Assembly (NCBI RefSeq): GCF_900104725.1
Contig: NZ_LT629758.1
Location: 5,718,501 to 5,782,500, forward strand
From: Actinoplanes derwentensis
GTDB taxonomy: Bacteria > Actinomycetota > Actinomycetes > Mycobacteriales > Micromonosporaceae
Reading direction: 5' to 3'
DNA: 64,000 nt
The position numbers and the translations under genes were made by a program. Below are positions 7,604-16,754 of the stretch, in pieces. How positions within the stretch are numbered: the stretch's first letter is position 1; every line of letters starts with the position of its first letter. A model generated the notes under the pieces. That model worked only from the letters and a program-made list of their open reading frames with translations. It searched no databases and was not told the origin of the DNA.

Positions 7604-8521
7604 TCAGGCCGTGACCGCGGTGGGGGTCAGCTGCTGCCAGACCTCGCGGGTGGCCGTGGAGCGGTTGAGGGTGATGAAGTGGATGCCGGGGACGCCTTCG
7701 GCCAGGAGCCGGGCGCACATCTCGGCGCACGATTCGATGCCGAGGGCCCGCACCGCCTCGTCGTCGCCGGCCAGTTCCTCGAAACGGCGCAGCAGCGCGG
7801 GCGGGAACGGCGCGCCGGACAGTTGCACCGATCGCTCGATGGTGGCCGTCCGGGTGACCGGCATGACGCCGGGCAGGATGGGCGTGTCGCAGCCGGCGGC
7901 GGTGACCCGGTCGCGCAGGCGCAGGTAGTCGTCGGCGTCGAAGAACATCTGGGTGATCGCGAAGTCGGCCCCGGCCCGGCATTTGGCGACGAAGTTGCGG
8001 GTGTCGCTCTCCACGTCCGAGGAGCGGGGATGTTTGTACGGGAACGCCGCCACGCCGACACAGAAGTCTCCGGCCTCGCGGATGAGACGGACCAGGTCCT
8101 CGGCGTACAGCACCCCGTCGGGATGCCGCACCCACTCGGCGGTGGGGTCGCCGGGCGGGTCACCGCGTACGGCGAGGATGTTGGAGATGCCCGCGCCGGC
8201 CAGGCGCCCGATCACGTTGCGCAACTCGGCGACGGAGTGGTCGACAGCGGTGAGGTGGGCCATCGGCAGCAGGGTGGTCTCGGTGGCGACACGCTCGGTG
8301 ACCGCGACGGTGGTGTCGCGGGTGGTGCCGCCGGCCCCGTAGGTGATCGACACGAAGCTGGGCCGCAACGACTCCAACTCGCGGATGGCCTGCCAGAGCG
8401 CCTGCTCACCGGCCGGGGTCTTGGGTGGGAAGAACTCGAAGGAGAACGTCGGCGCCGGACCGCGGATCAGGTCGCCGACCGTGGGGGCGCCGGGGAGCCG
8501 GGAGGGGAGACCGAGGGACAC
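7604..8521 (-). CDS. metF: Methylenetetrahydrofolate reductase
   Basis: This 305-residue TIM-barrel flavoprotein reduces 5,10-methylene- to 5-methyltetrahydrofolate for methionine synthesis. The N-terminal [10 protein letters not shown] carries the catalytic Glu. [22 protein letters not shown] and [15 protein letters not shown] match the folate- and FAD-binding segments of MetF. The GTG start at 8521 lies back to back with the prenyl synthase gene, and the pair recalls Rv2172c/Rv2173. The gene precedes the CDP-alcohol transferase on the same strand with an 80-bp repeat-filled gap. No corrinoid or SAM riboswitch was seen upstream; the gap is too short for one. Confidence 0.93.
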   Translation of the reverse strand: MSLGLPSRLPGAPTVGDLIRGPAPTFSFEFFPPKTPAGEQALWQAIRELESLRPSFVSITYGAGGTTRDTTVAVTERVATETTLLPMAHLTAVDHSVAELRNVIGRLAGAGISNILAVRGDPPGDPTAEWVRHPDGVLYAEDLVRLIREAGDFCVGVAAFPYKHPRSSDVESDTRNFVAKCRAGADFAITQMFFDADDYLRLRDRVTAAGCDTPILPGVMPVTRTATIERSVQLSGAPFPPALLRRFEELAGDDEAVRALGIESCAEMCARLLAEGVPGIHFITLNRSTATREVWQQLTPTAVTA

Positions 8522-8588
8522 CCCGCCACTCTACCGAGCGGGTGATCTGGCCGAACAGCCTCGTGACGGACCAGATAGCGTGATCGGG

Positions 8589-9665
8589 GTGACGATCTCC
8601 CCACTGGAACGTGCCGGTCTGCGGCCGCGTGTCGACAAGGCTCTTTCCGGATTCCTCGCCACGCAGCGGTCGATTCTGCTGGAGATCGATCCGGCGCTGG
8701 CCGACGTGGCCGACACGGTGTCGGCGTTCGTGCTGGGTGGCGGCAAGCGGCTGCGGCCGGCGTTCGCCTACTGGGGTTTCCGGGGTGCCGGCGGGGCCGA
8801 CTCGGACGAGGTGGTGGCCGCGGTCTCGGCGCTGGAGCTGGTGCAGGCGAGCGCGCTGATCCACGACGATCTGATGGACCGCTCGGACACCCGGCGCGGC
8901 GAGCCGTCGGTGCACCGGCGGTTCGAGCGGCTGCACCGGGCCGAGGGCTGGCGGGGTGGCGGCGGCGCGACCGGGTTCGGGGATTCGGCGGCGGTGCTGC
9001 TCGGCGATCTGGCACTGGTCTGGTCGGACGAACTGCTGCACTCGTCCGGGATGGACCTGGCGGAGCTGGGGCGGGCGCGGGCGGTCTTCGACCGGATGCG
9101 GACCGAGGTGACCGTCGGGCAGTACCTGGACGTGCACACCCAGGCGACCGGCAACACGTCGCTGGAGCGGGCCGGGAAGGTGGCCCGGTTCAAGTCGGCG
9201 AAGTACACGATCGAGCGTCCGCTGCTGCTGGGCGCGGCTCTCGCGGGGGCCGGTCCGGAGGTCTTCGCGTCGTACGCCGCGTTCGGCCTGCCGTTGGGTG
9301 AGGCCTTTCAGACCCGTGACGACGTGCTCGGGGTGTTCGGGGATCCGGCACAGACCGGCAAGCCGGCCGGCGACGACCTGCGGGAGGGCAAGCGCACCTA
9401 TCTGGTGGCGTCGGCGTTCGAGCGCCTGGACGAGGCGGGCCGGGCCGAGCTGGACGGGGCGCTGGGGTCGCCGGAGCTGGACGACGCCGGGGTGGAACGG
9501 TTGCGGGCGGTCATCCGGCAGTCGGGGGCGCTGGCCGCGACGGAGAGCCGGATCGACACGCTGACCACCGAGGCGCTGGCGGCGCTGGCCGGGGCCACCA
9601 TCGAGGACGAGGCCCGCGCGGTGTTGCGGGAGCTGGCCGACGCGGCCACCCGTCGCTCCGTCTAG
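8589..9665 (+). CDS. Polyprenyl diphosphate synthase (IdsA/GrcC type)
   Basis: This protein of about 358 residues condenses isopentenyl diphosphate with allylic diphosphates. The first aspartate-rich motif HDDLMDRSDTRRG is near residues 93-105 and the second, RDDVLGVFGD, near 242-251. GGKRLRP, which binds IPP, is close to the N-terminus. Small residues before the first DD motif suggest a product longer than farnesyl diphosphate, such as geranylgeranyl diphosphate. The start is GTG 8589 or GTG 8580. The frame stays open upstream into the metF antisense strand, which is not coding. It is divergent from metF, as idsA2 is in mycobacteria. Confidence 0.88.
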   Translation: MTISPLERAGLRPRVDKALSGFLATQRSILLEIDPALADVADTVSAFVLGGGKRLRPAFAYWGFRGAGGADSDEVVAAVSALELVQASALIHDDLMDRSDTRRGEPSVHRRFERLHRAEGWRGGGGATGFGDSAAVLLGDLALVWSDELLHSSGMDLAELGRARAVFDRMRTEVTVGQYLDVHTQATGNTSLERAGKVARFKSAKYTIERPLLLGAALAGAGPEVFASYAAFGLPLGEAFQTRDDVLGVFGDPAQTGKPAGDDLREGKRTYLVASAFERLDEAGRAELDGALGSPELDDAGVERLRAVIRQSGALAATESRIDTLTTEALAALAGATIEDEARAVLRELADAATRRSV

Positions 9666-9688
9666 CTGGGGGTGGCCGCGCCGGAACG

Positions 9689-10039
9689 TTAGAAGCCGAG
9701 GGCCTGTGCGCGGCGCTTGACCTCGCGGGCCCGGTCACCGCCGAGTGCGATCGCGGCGTTGCCGCCGAGTGTCTCGTCGGGTTCGTAGAGCCACCCGACG
9801 GCCTGTTCGTCGTTGTACCCGGCGTCATGAAGCACGGTGAGAACGCCGGGTAGGTGCTTGAGCACGGTGGGGTTGGCCACGAGTTCGGCGGGCACCACGC
9901 GGATGCCGTCCCGGCGGACCGCGAGCAGCTCGCGGTCGCGGATCAGCTGGTGCACCTTGGTGATCGGCACATCGAGCTTCTGGGACACGTCCGGCAGGGT
10001 GATCCAGCCTGCCGGGCCGGGAGTTACGGGATCGGTCAC
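9689..10039 (-). CDS. Rv2175c-family winged-helix DNA-binding protein
   Basis: This 116-residue protein begins WITLPDVSQKLDVPITKVHQ, a winged helix-turn-helix. A conserved C-terminal half follows (VLHDAGYNDEQAVGWLYEPDETLGG, ending RRAQALGF). In M. tuberculosis the homologue Rv2175c binds DNA and is a substrate of the neighbouring kinase PknL. The same neighbourhood is kept here, with the PASTA kinase 900 bp away. GTG 10039 gives the expected short N-terminus. It is divergent, with a 36-bp gap, from the membrane-protein gene at 10076. Confidence 0.88.
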   Translation of the reverse strand: MTDPVTPGPAGWITLPDVSQKLDVPITKVHQLIRDRELLAVRRDGIRVVPAELVANPTVLKHLPGVLTVLHDAGYNDEQAVGWLYEPDETLGGNAAIALGGDRAREVKRRAQALGF

Positions 10040-10075
10040 CTGTACAGCGTGCCAGACCAGATCGGGGAACTGTTG

Positions 10076-10807
10076 ATGAGCCTGTGGGACAGCGTCCGGG
10101 ACGAGGTGGCGGGGGCCTGGCGGTCGGTCTGTTACGACCTGGAGCGGCCCTCGGCCGTGGACGCCGATCCCCGGCCGGACGTCACCTGCACGGGAATGAA
10201 CACGTTTCCCGGTTCGCTGATCAGCCTGCCGATCGTGGCGCCGGAGACGGACGCCCGGCCGCCGCGGCGATTTGTCGCGGTTGCCGCCTTCTGCGCACTC
10301 GCCGCGGGCGGGGCGGCCGGCTCTTACCTGGTCGCCACGACGGCTTTCGCCGGACGGATGACCGATCCGCCGACGGTCACGCCGGTGGCCGCCGCCCCGA
10401 TGCCACCGACGTTCGAGAACGAGCCGGACAGGGCGGCCAGGGACACCGGCATGGGTGCGGTCCCGGCCCCGCCACGGATCCGGCGCACGGTCGCGCCGAC
10501 CCCCGAGACGCCCGTCACCACGGCGCCGCCGACGACCCCGCCGAGTTCCCCCACCAGCGTTCGGGCCAGCGAGAACAGGACCGAGGGCGGCTTGGGTACG
10601 GATGACGAGCCGCTCCCCTGGCCGGACACTTCGGACTGCGACTGCGAGGCTCCGCCGGTACCGACCCCGACCGCGCCGGACCCCGGCCCCTCGCCGTCGG
10701 ACAGCGCCTCCGCTCCGGAACCGGGCGTCTCGCCCGAACCAGCCGTGAGCGAGACCGCACCGGACACCCGGGGTGACCGTCGTCACCGATGGCACCAGCC
10801 GGGATAA
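10076..10807 (+). CDS. Single-pass membrane protein with Pro/Thr-rich outer region
   Basis: This 243-residue protein has a short cytoplasmic N-terminus of about 62 residues, one hydrophobic helix (FVAVAAFCALAAGGAAGSYL) and a long Pro/Thr/Ser-rich tail with an acidic CDCE patch. No catalytic motif is visible. ATG 10076 is preceded by GGGGAA. Its position between the Rv2175c-like protein and the PASTA kinase suggests it belongs to that signalling module, perhaps as a wall-spanning sensor or substrate; this is an inference from location. The stop codon lies in a small A/T-rich inverted repeat, GGGATAA (10801-10807) and TTATCCC (10816-10822). Confidence 0.7.
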   Translation: MSLWDSVRDEVAGAWRSVCYDLERPSAVDADPRPDVTCTGMNTFPGSLISLPIVAPETDARPPRRFVAVAAFCALAAGGAAGSYLVATTAFAGRMTDPPTVTPVAAAPMPPTFENEPDRAARDTGMGAVPAPPRIRRTVAPTPETPVTTAPPTTPPSSPTSVRASENRTEGGLGTDDEPLPWPDTSDCDCEAPPVPTPTAPDPGPSPSDSASAPEPGVSPEPAVSETAPDTRGDRRHRWHQPG

Positions 10808-10939
10808 AATCTGAATTATCCCTTATGTGAATGACTTCCACGTCAATCGGTGCAGGTCAGACGCGTTTGGGTACCCGTTTGGACTCAGCTGTGACATCCT
10901 GGGTCACCCTCACTGGAAAGACACATACACTTCACGCCG

Positions 10940-12940
10940 ATGGACACGACAGTCGCCGATACGTTGATCGGCACAACGATTGACGGGCGCTACCGGATCA
11001 CCGGTCGCGTCGCCCGTGGTGGCATGGCGACCGTCTACCGCGCCACCGACGAGCGACTCGAGCGCACCGTCGCGCTGAAGATAATCCACCCGGCGCAGGC
11101 AACGAACGTCCACTTCGTCGACCGTTTCACCGACGAGGCCAAGACGATCGCCCGCCTGGCTCACCCGAACGTCGTAGCCGTCTACGACCAGGGTCGCCAC
11201 CAGGGGCTCCCCTATCTGGTGATGGAGTTCGTGCAGGGCAAGACCCTGCGTGAGCTGCTCAGCCAGCGCCACCGGCTGAGCCCGGTGGAAGCCCTGGCGA
11301 TCATGGAGCAGATGCTTGCCGCGATCGCGGCCGCGCACCGGGCCGGTCTGGTGCACCGCGACGTCAAACCGGAGAACGTGCTGGTCGCCGAGGCGCCCAG
11401 CGGCGGTTCCGGTGACCTGGTCGACGCGGTGGTCAAGGTCGCCGACTTCGGCCTGGCCAGAGCCATCGAGGCGAGCACGGTGGACGACTCCGGCCAGCTC
11501 ATGGCGACGGTGGCCTACGTGGCGCCGGAGCTGGTGCAGACCGGTCAGGCCGACGCCCGCACCGACGTCTACTCGGCCGGCGTCGTGCTCTTCGAGATGC
11601 TGACCGGGCGCGTGCCGTACGACGGGACCGAACCGATCGAGGTGGCGTGGCAGCACGTCGACAACGACGTACCGCCGCCGTCTCGTTTTGTCCCCGGCAC
11701 TCCGCAGGTGATGGACAACCTGGTCACCCGGGCCACCCGCCGCGACCCGTCGGCCCGGCCGACCGACGCCGGCGGCCTGCTCTCCGAGGTGCAGAGCGCC
11801 CGGGACGGGCTCGGCTTCACCCACGTGGAGACGGCACTGCTGCGCCAGGTCCCGTCCGGCCCCCGCGGTGCCGACGCGACCCGGCTCGTCCCGGCCGTAC
11901 CCTCGCCGGACGCCACCGCCGTGGTGCCGCCGATCCCGGCCGGAACCGCCTACCAGTCCGCCCACCGGCCCAACTGGGCCCGCCTTCCGGAGCAGGGTGG
12001 CCGCGCCGCCACCGCACCGCACCGCCGGGCCGCGCCGCCGCCGAGCGGGATGGCCGGTTTCTTCGAGGACCGCCGCCGAGTGATGCTGACCGCACTGGTC
12101 GCCGTGATGGCTCTGGTCATCCTGGGCAGCACGTGGTGGGTGACGCTGGGCCGCTACACCGAGGCCCCTTCGGTGCTCACGATGACCCAGCAGGCGGCGA
12201 CGGCTGTCGCCGACCAGCAGGGCTTCTCCGTCTTCGTCGGCGACGGCGTCTACAGCGACCAGGTGGCGGAAGGTTCCGTGGTGACACAGAACCCCGGCCC
12301 GGCCGCGAAGATCGTCAAAGGCGGCATCATCACGGTGAACCTGTCGCTCGGCCCCGAGGTGCACGCGGTGCCGGAGATGGAGGGCCAGGAACTGGCCTAC
12401 GCGAAAGCCACCCTGGAAGGCCTCGGCCTCAAGGTCAAACAGGGCAAGGCCGTCTACAGCGACACCTCGGCCGAGGGCATCGTGGTCTCCACCGACCCGA
12501 AGGCGGGCACCGAGCTGAAGCCCGGCGAGACCGTCACGCTGGTACTGAGCAAGGGCAAGCCGCCGATCACGGTGCCCGACGTCGTCGGGAAGAACATCAA
12601 CGAGGCGCGGCAGATCCTCGGGCAGAAGGGCCTCGGCGCCGCCGAGCAGTACGAGGAGAGCGAGAAGCCGGCCGACGAGGTCATCGGGCAGACACCGAAA
12701 GCGGGCACCGGCGCGGAGAAGAGCACCCAGATCACCCTGCGGGTGAGCAAGGGTCCCGCGCAGATCACCCTGCCCGACGTGACGAACCAGCGATGCCAGG
12801 ACGCGGCAGCGCAACTCCAGGCGCTGAACCTGCAGGTGCAGTTGAACGGTGATCAGAACCAGACGGCACGGCAGATGAACCCGGGACCGGGTTCGCAGGT
12901 GCCGCCGGGCAGCACCGTCCAGCTGGTGTGCTTCCTGTGA
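10940..12940 (+). CDS. pknL: PASTA-domain Ser/Thr protein kinase (PknB/PknL type)
   Basis: This 666-residue membrane kinase has its kinase domain at residues 15-280. It has the ATP-binding Lys in VALKII (about 47), the catalytic loop HRDVKPENVL (about 140-149) and DFG at about 168. One membrane helix lies at about 381-403, followed by four PASTA repeats of about 65 residues (for example PDVVGKNINEARQIL). PASTA repeats bind muropeptides, so the protein should sense peptidoglycan outside and phosphorylate proteins inside. The pknL symbol reflects gene order beside the Rv2175c homologue; mycobacterial PknL itself lacks PASTA repeats. The stop overlaps the GTG of endonuclease IV by 4 bp. Confidence 0.9.
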   Translation: MDTTVADTLIGTTIDGRYRITGRVARGGMATVYRATDERLERTVALKIIHPAQATNVHFVDRFTDEAKTIARLAHPNVVAVYDQGRHQGLPYLVMEFVQGKTLRELLSQRHRLSPVEALAIMEQMLAAIAAAHRAGLVHRDVKPENVLVAEAPSGGSGDLVDAVVKVADFGLARAIEASTVDDSGQLMATVAYVAPELVQTGQADARTDVYSAGVVLFEMLTGRVPYDGTEPIEVAWQHVDNDVPPPSRFVPGTPQVMDNLVTRATRRDPSARPTDAGGLLSEVQSARDGLGFTHVETALLRQVPSGPRGADATRLVPAVPSPDATAVVPPIPAGTAYQSAHRPNWARLPEQGGRAATAPHRRAAPPPSGMAGFFEDRRRVMLTALVAVMALVILGSTWWVTLGRYTEAPSVLTMTQQAATAVADQQGFSVFVGDGVYSDQVAEGSVVTQNPGPAAKIVKGGIITVNLSLGPEVHAVPEMEGQELAYAKATLEGLGLKVKQGKAVYSDTSAEGIVVSTDPKAGTELKPGETVTLVLSKGKPPITVPDVVGKNINEARQILGQKGLGAAEQYEESEKPADEVIGQTPKAGTGAEKSTQITLRVSKGPAQITLPDVTNQRCQDAAAQLQALNLQVQLNGDQNQTARQMNPGPGSQVPPGSTVQLVCFL

Positions 12941-13824
12941 CCCTGCACCGGATCGGCTCGCACACCAAGACGTCGGGAGGGCTGGCCAAGGCGGCCCTCC
13001 CCTACGTCGACGCCGCGGGTTCGGAGACCCTTCAGGTGTACGTCTCCAACTCCCGCGGCTGGGCCCTGCCCGCCGGTGATCCGAAGCAGGACGTCCTGTT
13101 CCGGGACGGCATCGGCGAACGGGACGTGCCCGCGTACATCCACGCCTCTCTGCTCGTCAATCTCGGCTCGCCGACCGAACTGACCGTCGAGCGCTCGATC
13201 GCCACCCTGGAACACGCCCTGCTCCGGGGCAAGGCGATCGGCGCGACCGCGGTCGTCTACCACGCCGGCAGCTCGGTCGACGAGGCGCACGCCGAGAAGG
13301 CGATGCACCAGCTGCACGAACAGTTGCTGCCGCTGCTCGACCGGGCGGCCGCCGACGGGCTGCCCCGCCTGCTGGTCGAACCCAGTGCCGGTGGTGGGCG
13401 CAGTCTGGCGTCGAAGGTGCAGGACCTGACCGCCTACCTGGACGCCGTCGACCAGCACCCGTGGCTGGGCGTCTGCTTCGACACCTGCCACGCCTGGGCG
13501 GCCGGGCACGACCTGGCCACCCCCGGCGGGATGACGGCGACGCTGGACGCGCTGGTCGAGGCCGTCGGGCCGGGCCGGCTCCAGCTGATCCACGCCAACG
13601 ACTCCAAGGACGAATGCGGGTCGACGCGGGACCGGCACGAGACGATCGGCAAGGGCCGCATCGGTACGGCGCCGTTCGCCGAGTTGTTCGCCCACCCGGC
13701 GGCCGCCGGTGTCCCGACCATCGTGGAGACGCCGTCGGTCGAACACGAGGGGCACGCCGCCGATATCGCCCTGCTCAAGGGCCTGCGAGAAGTTCACCTC
13801 ACGGACCTGCCAGAAGCTCGCTGA
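12937..13824 (+). CDS. nfo: Endonuclease IV (AP endonuclease family 2)
   Basis: This 295-residue TIM-barrel metalloenzyme cuts DNA 5' to abasic sites in base excision repair. Zinc ligand motifs appear in order: IGSHTKTSGG, YIHASLLVN, VYHAGSSVDE, LVEPSAG, CFDTCHAWAAGHDL, HANDSKDECGSTRDRHE, GKGRIG and IVETPS. The GTG start lies in GTGA, overlapping the kinase stop by 4 bp, so the repair gene is probably translated from the kinase message. The 3' end overlaps the convergent LysR gene by 26 bp. Confidence 0.93.
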   Translation: MTLHRIGSHTKTSGGLAKAALPYVDAAGSETLQVYVSNSRGWALPAGDPKQDVLFRDGIGERDVPAYIHASLLVNLGSPTELTVERSIATLEHALLRGKAIGATAVVYHAGSSVDEAHAEKAMHQLHEQLLPLLDRAAADGLPRLLVEPSAGGGRSLASKVQDLTAYLDAVDQHPWLGVCFDTCHAWAAGHDLATPGGMTATLDALVEAVGPGRLQLIHANDSKDECGSTRDRHETIGKGRIGTAPFAELFAHPAAAGVPTIVETPSVEHEGHAADIALLKGLREVHLTDLPEAR

Positions 13825-14656
13825 GTCGGGTGGCCGGGCCGTCCGCGCCGGCCGCCCGCAACAGTTCCACCCGGTGCACCAGTCGCGGCACCGGTACTCC
13901 GCTCAGCCCGGTCCGGCCTTGTTGCAGCACCACCCCGGTCGGTAACAGGGCCAGGCCGTGGCCTGCGGCGATCAGGCCGGTCAGCACGGTCACGTCGCTG
14001 CCCTCGTACCGCAACCCGGATCGCAGGCCGTCCACCGGCAGCCGGGACAGCGGCGTGACCGCGGGCGCGTCGATCCAGTAGGCGTCGGCCAGGTCCGCCA
14101 GCTCCACACTCGCCCGCCCGGCGAGCGGATGCCCTGCCGGGACGGCCACCGTCGCGCCGTCCTCAGCCACCCCGACCGCGCCCGCCTCCGGGAGCGGCAG
14201 CGGGTCGCTCGGCGCCGCGAAACCGTCGACCAGGCCGATGTCGATCTCACCGGTGGCGGCCGCGGTGACGATCCGGTCCCGGTCCGCGACCAGCACCCGG
14301 GTACTCAGCCGGTCCGATTCGGCACGGATCCGGGCCAGGGCCGCCGAGATCCGCGGCGACCAGGCGAGCGGGGTGAGGCCGACGATCAGCCGGCCGGGCG
14401 GGACGGTCGCGCGGGCCACGTCGGCACGGGCCGCCGCGAGCCGGACCAGGAGCAGCGTGGCGTGCCGGTGCAGGCGGACACCGGCCGGGGTGAGGGCGAC
14501 CGGGCGGCGGGTCAGCAGCGGGGTGCCGAGGTCGGCCTCCAGCGCGGCGATCTGCTGGGAGACCGCCGACTGGGTGTACGCAAGTCGCTGGGCGGCCGCG
14601 GAGAACGACCCGGTCTCGGCGACGGCCACGAACGTGCGCAGCAGGTTCGAATCCAC
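13799..14656 (-). CDS. LysR-family transcriptional regulator
   Basis: This protein has the classic LysR N-terminus: LLRTFVAVAETGSFSAAAQ, then YTQSAVSQQIAALEADLG. A periplasmic-binding-protein-like effector domain of about 200 residues follows. GTG 14656 was chosen because it puts the helix-turn-helix at the usual distance from the start and leaves a LysR-type T-N11-A dyad just upstream. ATG 14689 or an earlier start at 14713 would add up to 19 residues. The gene is divergent from the amidotransferase-like gene at 14729, its likely target. The inducer is unknown. Confidence 0.85.
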   Translation of the reverse strand: MDSNLLRTFVAVAETGSFSAAAQRLAYTQSAVSQQIAALEADLGTPLLTRRPVALTPAGVRLHRHATLLLVRLAAARADVARATVPPGRLIVGLTPLAWSPRISAALARIRAESDRLSTRVLVADRDRIVTAAATGEIDIGLVDGFAAPSDPLPLPEAGAVGVAEDGATVAVPAGHPLAGRASVELADLADAYWIDAPAVTPLSRLPVDGLRSGLRYEGSDVTVLTGLIAAGHGLALLPTGVVLQQGRTGLSGVPVPRLVHRVELLRAAGADGPATRLSELLAGP

Positions 14657-14671
14657 ATCAGCAATGCTAAT
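14657..14671. promoter_or_regulatory. LysR-type T-N11-A recognition box
   Basis: ATCAGCAATGCTAAT is a near-perfect dyad (AGC/GCT around AAT) containing T-N11-A at 14658-14670. It touches the proposed lysR start and is centred about 63 bp before the ATG of the divergent gene. That spacing fits the usual -65 position if the target message has a very short leader. Confidence 0.5.
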
Positions 14672-14728
14672 CCCGAGAGAAGCAACCATCGTTGGACCTG
14701 ATCTCACCCGCACGGAACAGTAGAACCC

Positions 14729-15499
14729 ATGAAAAGGATCGCCCTGGTCGGAGACCGATCACCGTCCGTCCGCGCTCATACCCGCATTCCCGCGCTGCTC
14801 GACGTCCTCCGCGACGAGGCGGATCTGGACGTCTACTGGATCCCGACCCCGGCAGCCCGTGACCCGGCAGCCCTCCGCGGGTTCGACGGCATCTGGCTGG
14901 TGCCCGGCAGCCCCTACCGCAGTCCCGAGGGCGGCATCAACGCCGCCCGGATCGCCCGCACCGAGGGCATCCCGTTCCTGGGCACGTGCGGCGGTTTCCA
15001 GCACGCCATGCTGGAGTTCGCCCGCAACGTCTGCGGCTTCACCACCGCCGCACATGCGGAAGACAGCGTGGACGCCGATCACCCGCTGCCCGGTCCCCGA
15101 GATCCCCAGGATTCCCCCGAGGGCGGGGAGGACGACCTGATCGTGGAGCTGGCCTGCTCACTGGTCGGGCACGAGGCAGCTGTCGATTTGACGTTCGGTT
15201 CACTGATCGAGCGGCTGTTGGGGGCCTCCCGGACGGTGGAGCGTTACCACTGCTCCTACGGCCTGGCCGAGTCCCACCTGGACCTGCTGACCACCCACGG
15301 AATGCGTTTCACCGGCCGCGACGAGAGCGGCGCAATCCGAGCCGCCGAGCTATCAGACCACCCGTTCTACCTGGCGACCCTCTTCCAGCCAGAGCTCTCC
15401 GGCGATGGCACCGACCCTCACCCCATCATCCGAGGCTTCATCCAGGCCGTCTCCGAAAAGCAGCCCACCACAAGCAGCGACTTGTCGGCGACAGGCTAG
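14729..15499 (+). CDS. CTP synthase C-terminal-like glutamine amidotransferase
   Basis: This 256-residue protein resembles the class I glutamine amidotransferase half of CTP synthase, without the synthase half. GFDGIWLVPGSPY matches the oxyanion segment and FLGTCGGFQHAMLEFAR carries the nucleophile Cys near residue 88. FQPELS stands near the C-terminus, where CTP synthase has the catalytic HPE. This places it in the group NCBI names CTP synthase C-terminal region-related (seleno)protein; here the key residue is ordinary Cys. The His normally before Pro-Glu is Gln, so classical glutaminase activity is doubtful. Control by the divergent LysR protein is likely. Confidence 0.72.
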   Translation: MKRIALVGDRSPSVRAHTRIPALLDVLRDEADLDVYWIPTPAARDPAALRGFDGIWLVPGSPYRSPEGGINAARIARTEGIPFLGTCGGFQHAMLEFARNVCGFTTAAHAEDSVDADHPLPGPRDPQDSPEGGEDDLIVELACSLVGHEAAVDLTFGSLIERLLGASRTVERYHCSYGLAESHLDLLTTHGMRFTGRDESGAIRAAELSDHPFYLATLFQPELSGDGTDPHPIIRGFIQAVSEKQPTTSSDLSATG

Positions 15500-15881
15500 C
15501 TATCCCCGGAGCCGTCGAGCGTGATGATCCGGGTACACCGCTCGTCGCCGGAGCTGGGCCGAGGTCCATCGCGGGCGTTAGTTCCGAAGCCCGTGATGGA
15601 CTGGCGCTCTCTTCGAGGTCGCGATCCAAACGACGACACTCTTACGACTGGTAGATATTCACGCTGTCGCATTTCTGACCATTGCCGAAATCCCACACCT
15701 CTGCAGGCTACGCCCACCAAAGCCTGGAGATTGGATCAACTACCTCCACTTTCCAGACCACTCACCCAAGCGGGTCATGTGATCTTGAAATGAGCGGGTG
15801 CATACTTGAGAGATTCATGTTCTCCTCTCCGATTCCGCCCCGCCGAGACGCGCGAAGCCAGCCGACAACACAGGGAGCGAA
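15500..15881. other. Lower-GC intergenic region at the island's left edge
   Basis: About 380 bp after the amidotransferase gene hold no convincing gene. From about 15600 the sequence becomes visibly richer in A/T than the window around it and stays so to about 17150. No transposase remnant, tRNA end or flanking direct repeat was recognised. Confidence 0.5.
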
Positions 15882-16754
15882 TTGACCAAGGGCAAGGAGC
15901 CTCGCACCAGACGCCAGAGGGTCTTGTCATTCCTGGCATGGGTGAGGCTCGCTCTCCTCATCATCTTGCCGGCATTCCTGGCAGCCGCAGGCGCGATAAC
16001 CGCGAAACAAACAGGTCAATCCAGGACAAACTGGATCTTGATCATCGTGTTCGCAACTCTTGTCGTCGCTTTTCTGAACGTCTGGGAAAAGATCAAGTCG
16101 CACCGCGCCGAAGCAGATGCTATTTCCTCGAAGGCTGCGCTTGCCGGATCACTGAGCCAGTCCGGAAAGCCTCTTGTCAACCTCTTGTCAAAGGTGGCCG
16201 AAGCCAAGCCGAGCGAGCGGCGAGCCGAGGTCAAGACATTGATCTCCCGAACCGTCCAACTCTGCTATTCGCAGAGCGGGAAAATGACACACCACAAATG
16301 CAAGACCCGGTCGGTCCTCTACCTGTTCTCGTCGGCAGAAGTTCTCGTCCGGCAAGAATACGACGGGCGCGAAGGCAAAGCGCCGCGGCTGAAGTTCGAC
16401 GCGCAATGGAGCGAACCGTAACATAAGAACGTCGTGGCAATGGCCCGCGGTGAGGACGCACTGCTCGTTCGCGACACCGAGGGTGACGATGTTCCGCAAT
16501 ATTTCGCTCCCCAGAAGGGGGCAGAGTAAAAATCATTCCTTCAGGTTCCGGTACGAACAGAGCGGCGAAGCTTTGGCTTCCTTTCGGTGGACTCCGACAA
16601 ACCATACAGCCTGACCGAAGCCGACGTGGGATTCATTGTCCTGATGGCACGCCTTCTTGCCTCAGCCCTCGCTTTACTCAATGAGGAGTATCCACAGTTG
16701 GTCCCGGCCGAGGGCAAGTCTCTCCCTCAGCAATCCAGGAACTCAACGCCATGA
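15882..16754 (+). pseudogene. 2TM-GAF protein gene with two in-frame TAA stops
   Basis: A TTG start at 15882, 4 bp after GGGAG, opens a frame that stops at TAA 16419-16421 after 179 codons. The same frame then continues with protein-like sequence, meets another TAA at 16527-16529, and runs on to TGA 16752-16754. The first part has two membrane helices (near residues 17-39 and 50-68) and a cytoplasmic start of a sensor domain. The middle reads NVVAMARGEDALLVRDTEGD. The last part reads SFLQVPVRTERRSFGFLSVD and ARLLASALALL, a typical GAF-domain end. Apart from the two stops the frame needs no indel. The final TGA overlaps the next gene's ATG. Either this is a recently inactivated gene or the stops are read through. 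A TTA codon follows the second stop. Confidence 0.65.
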
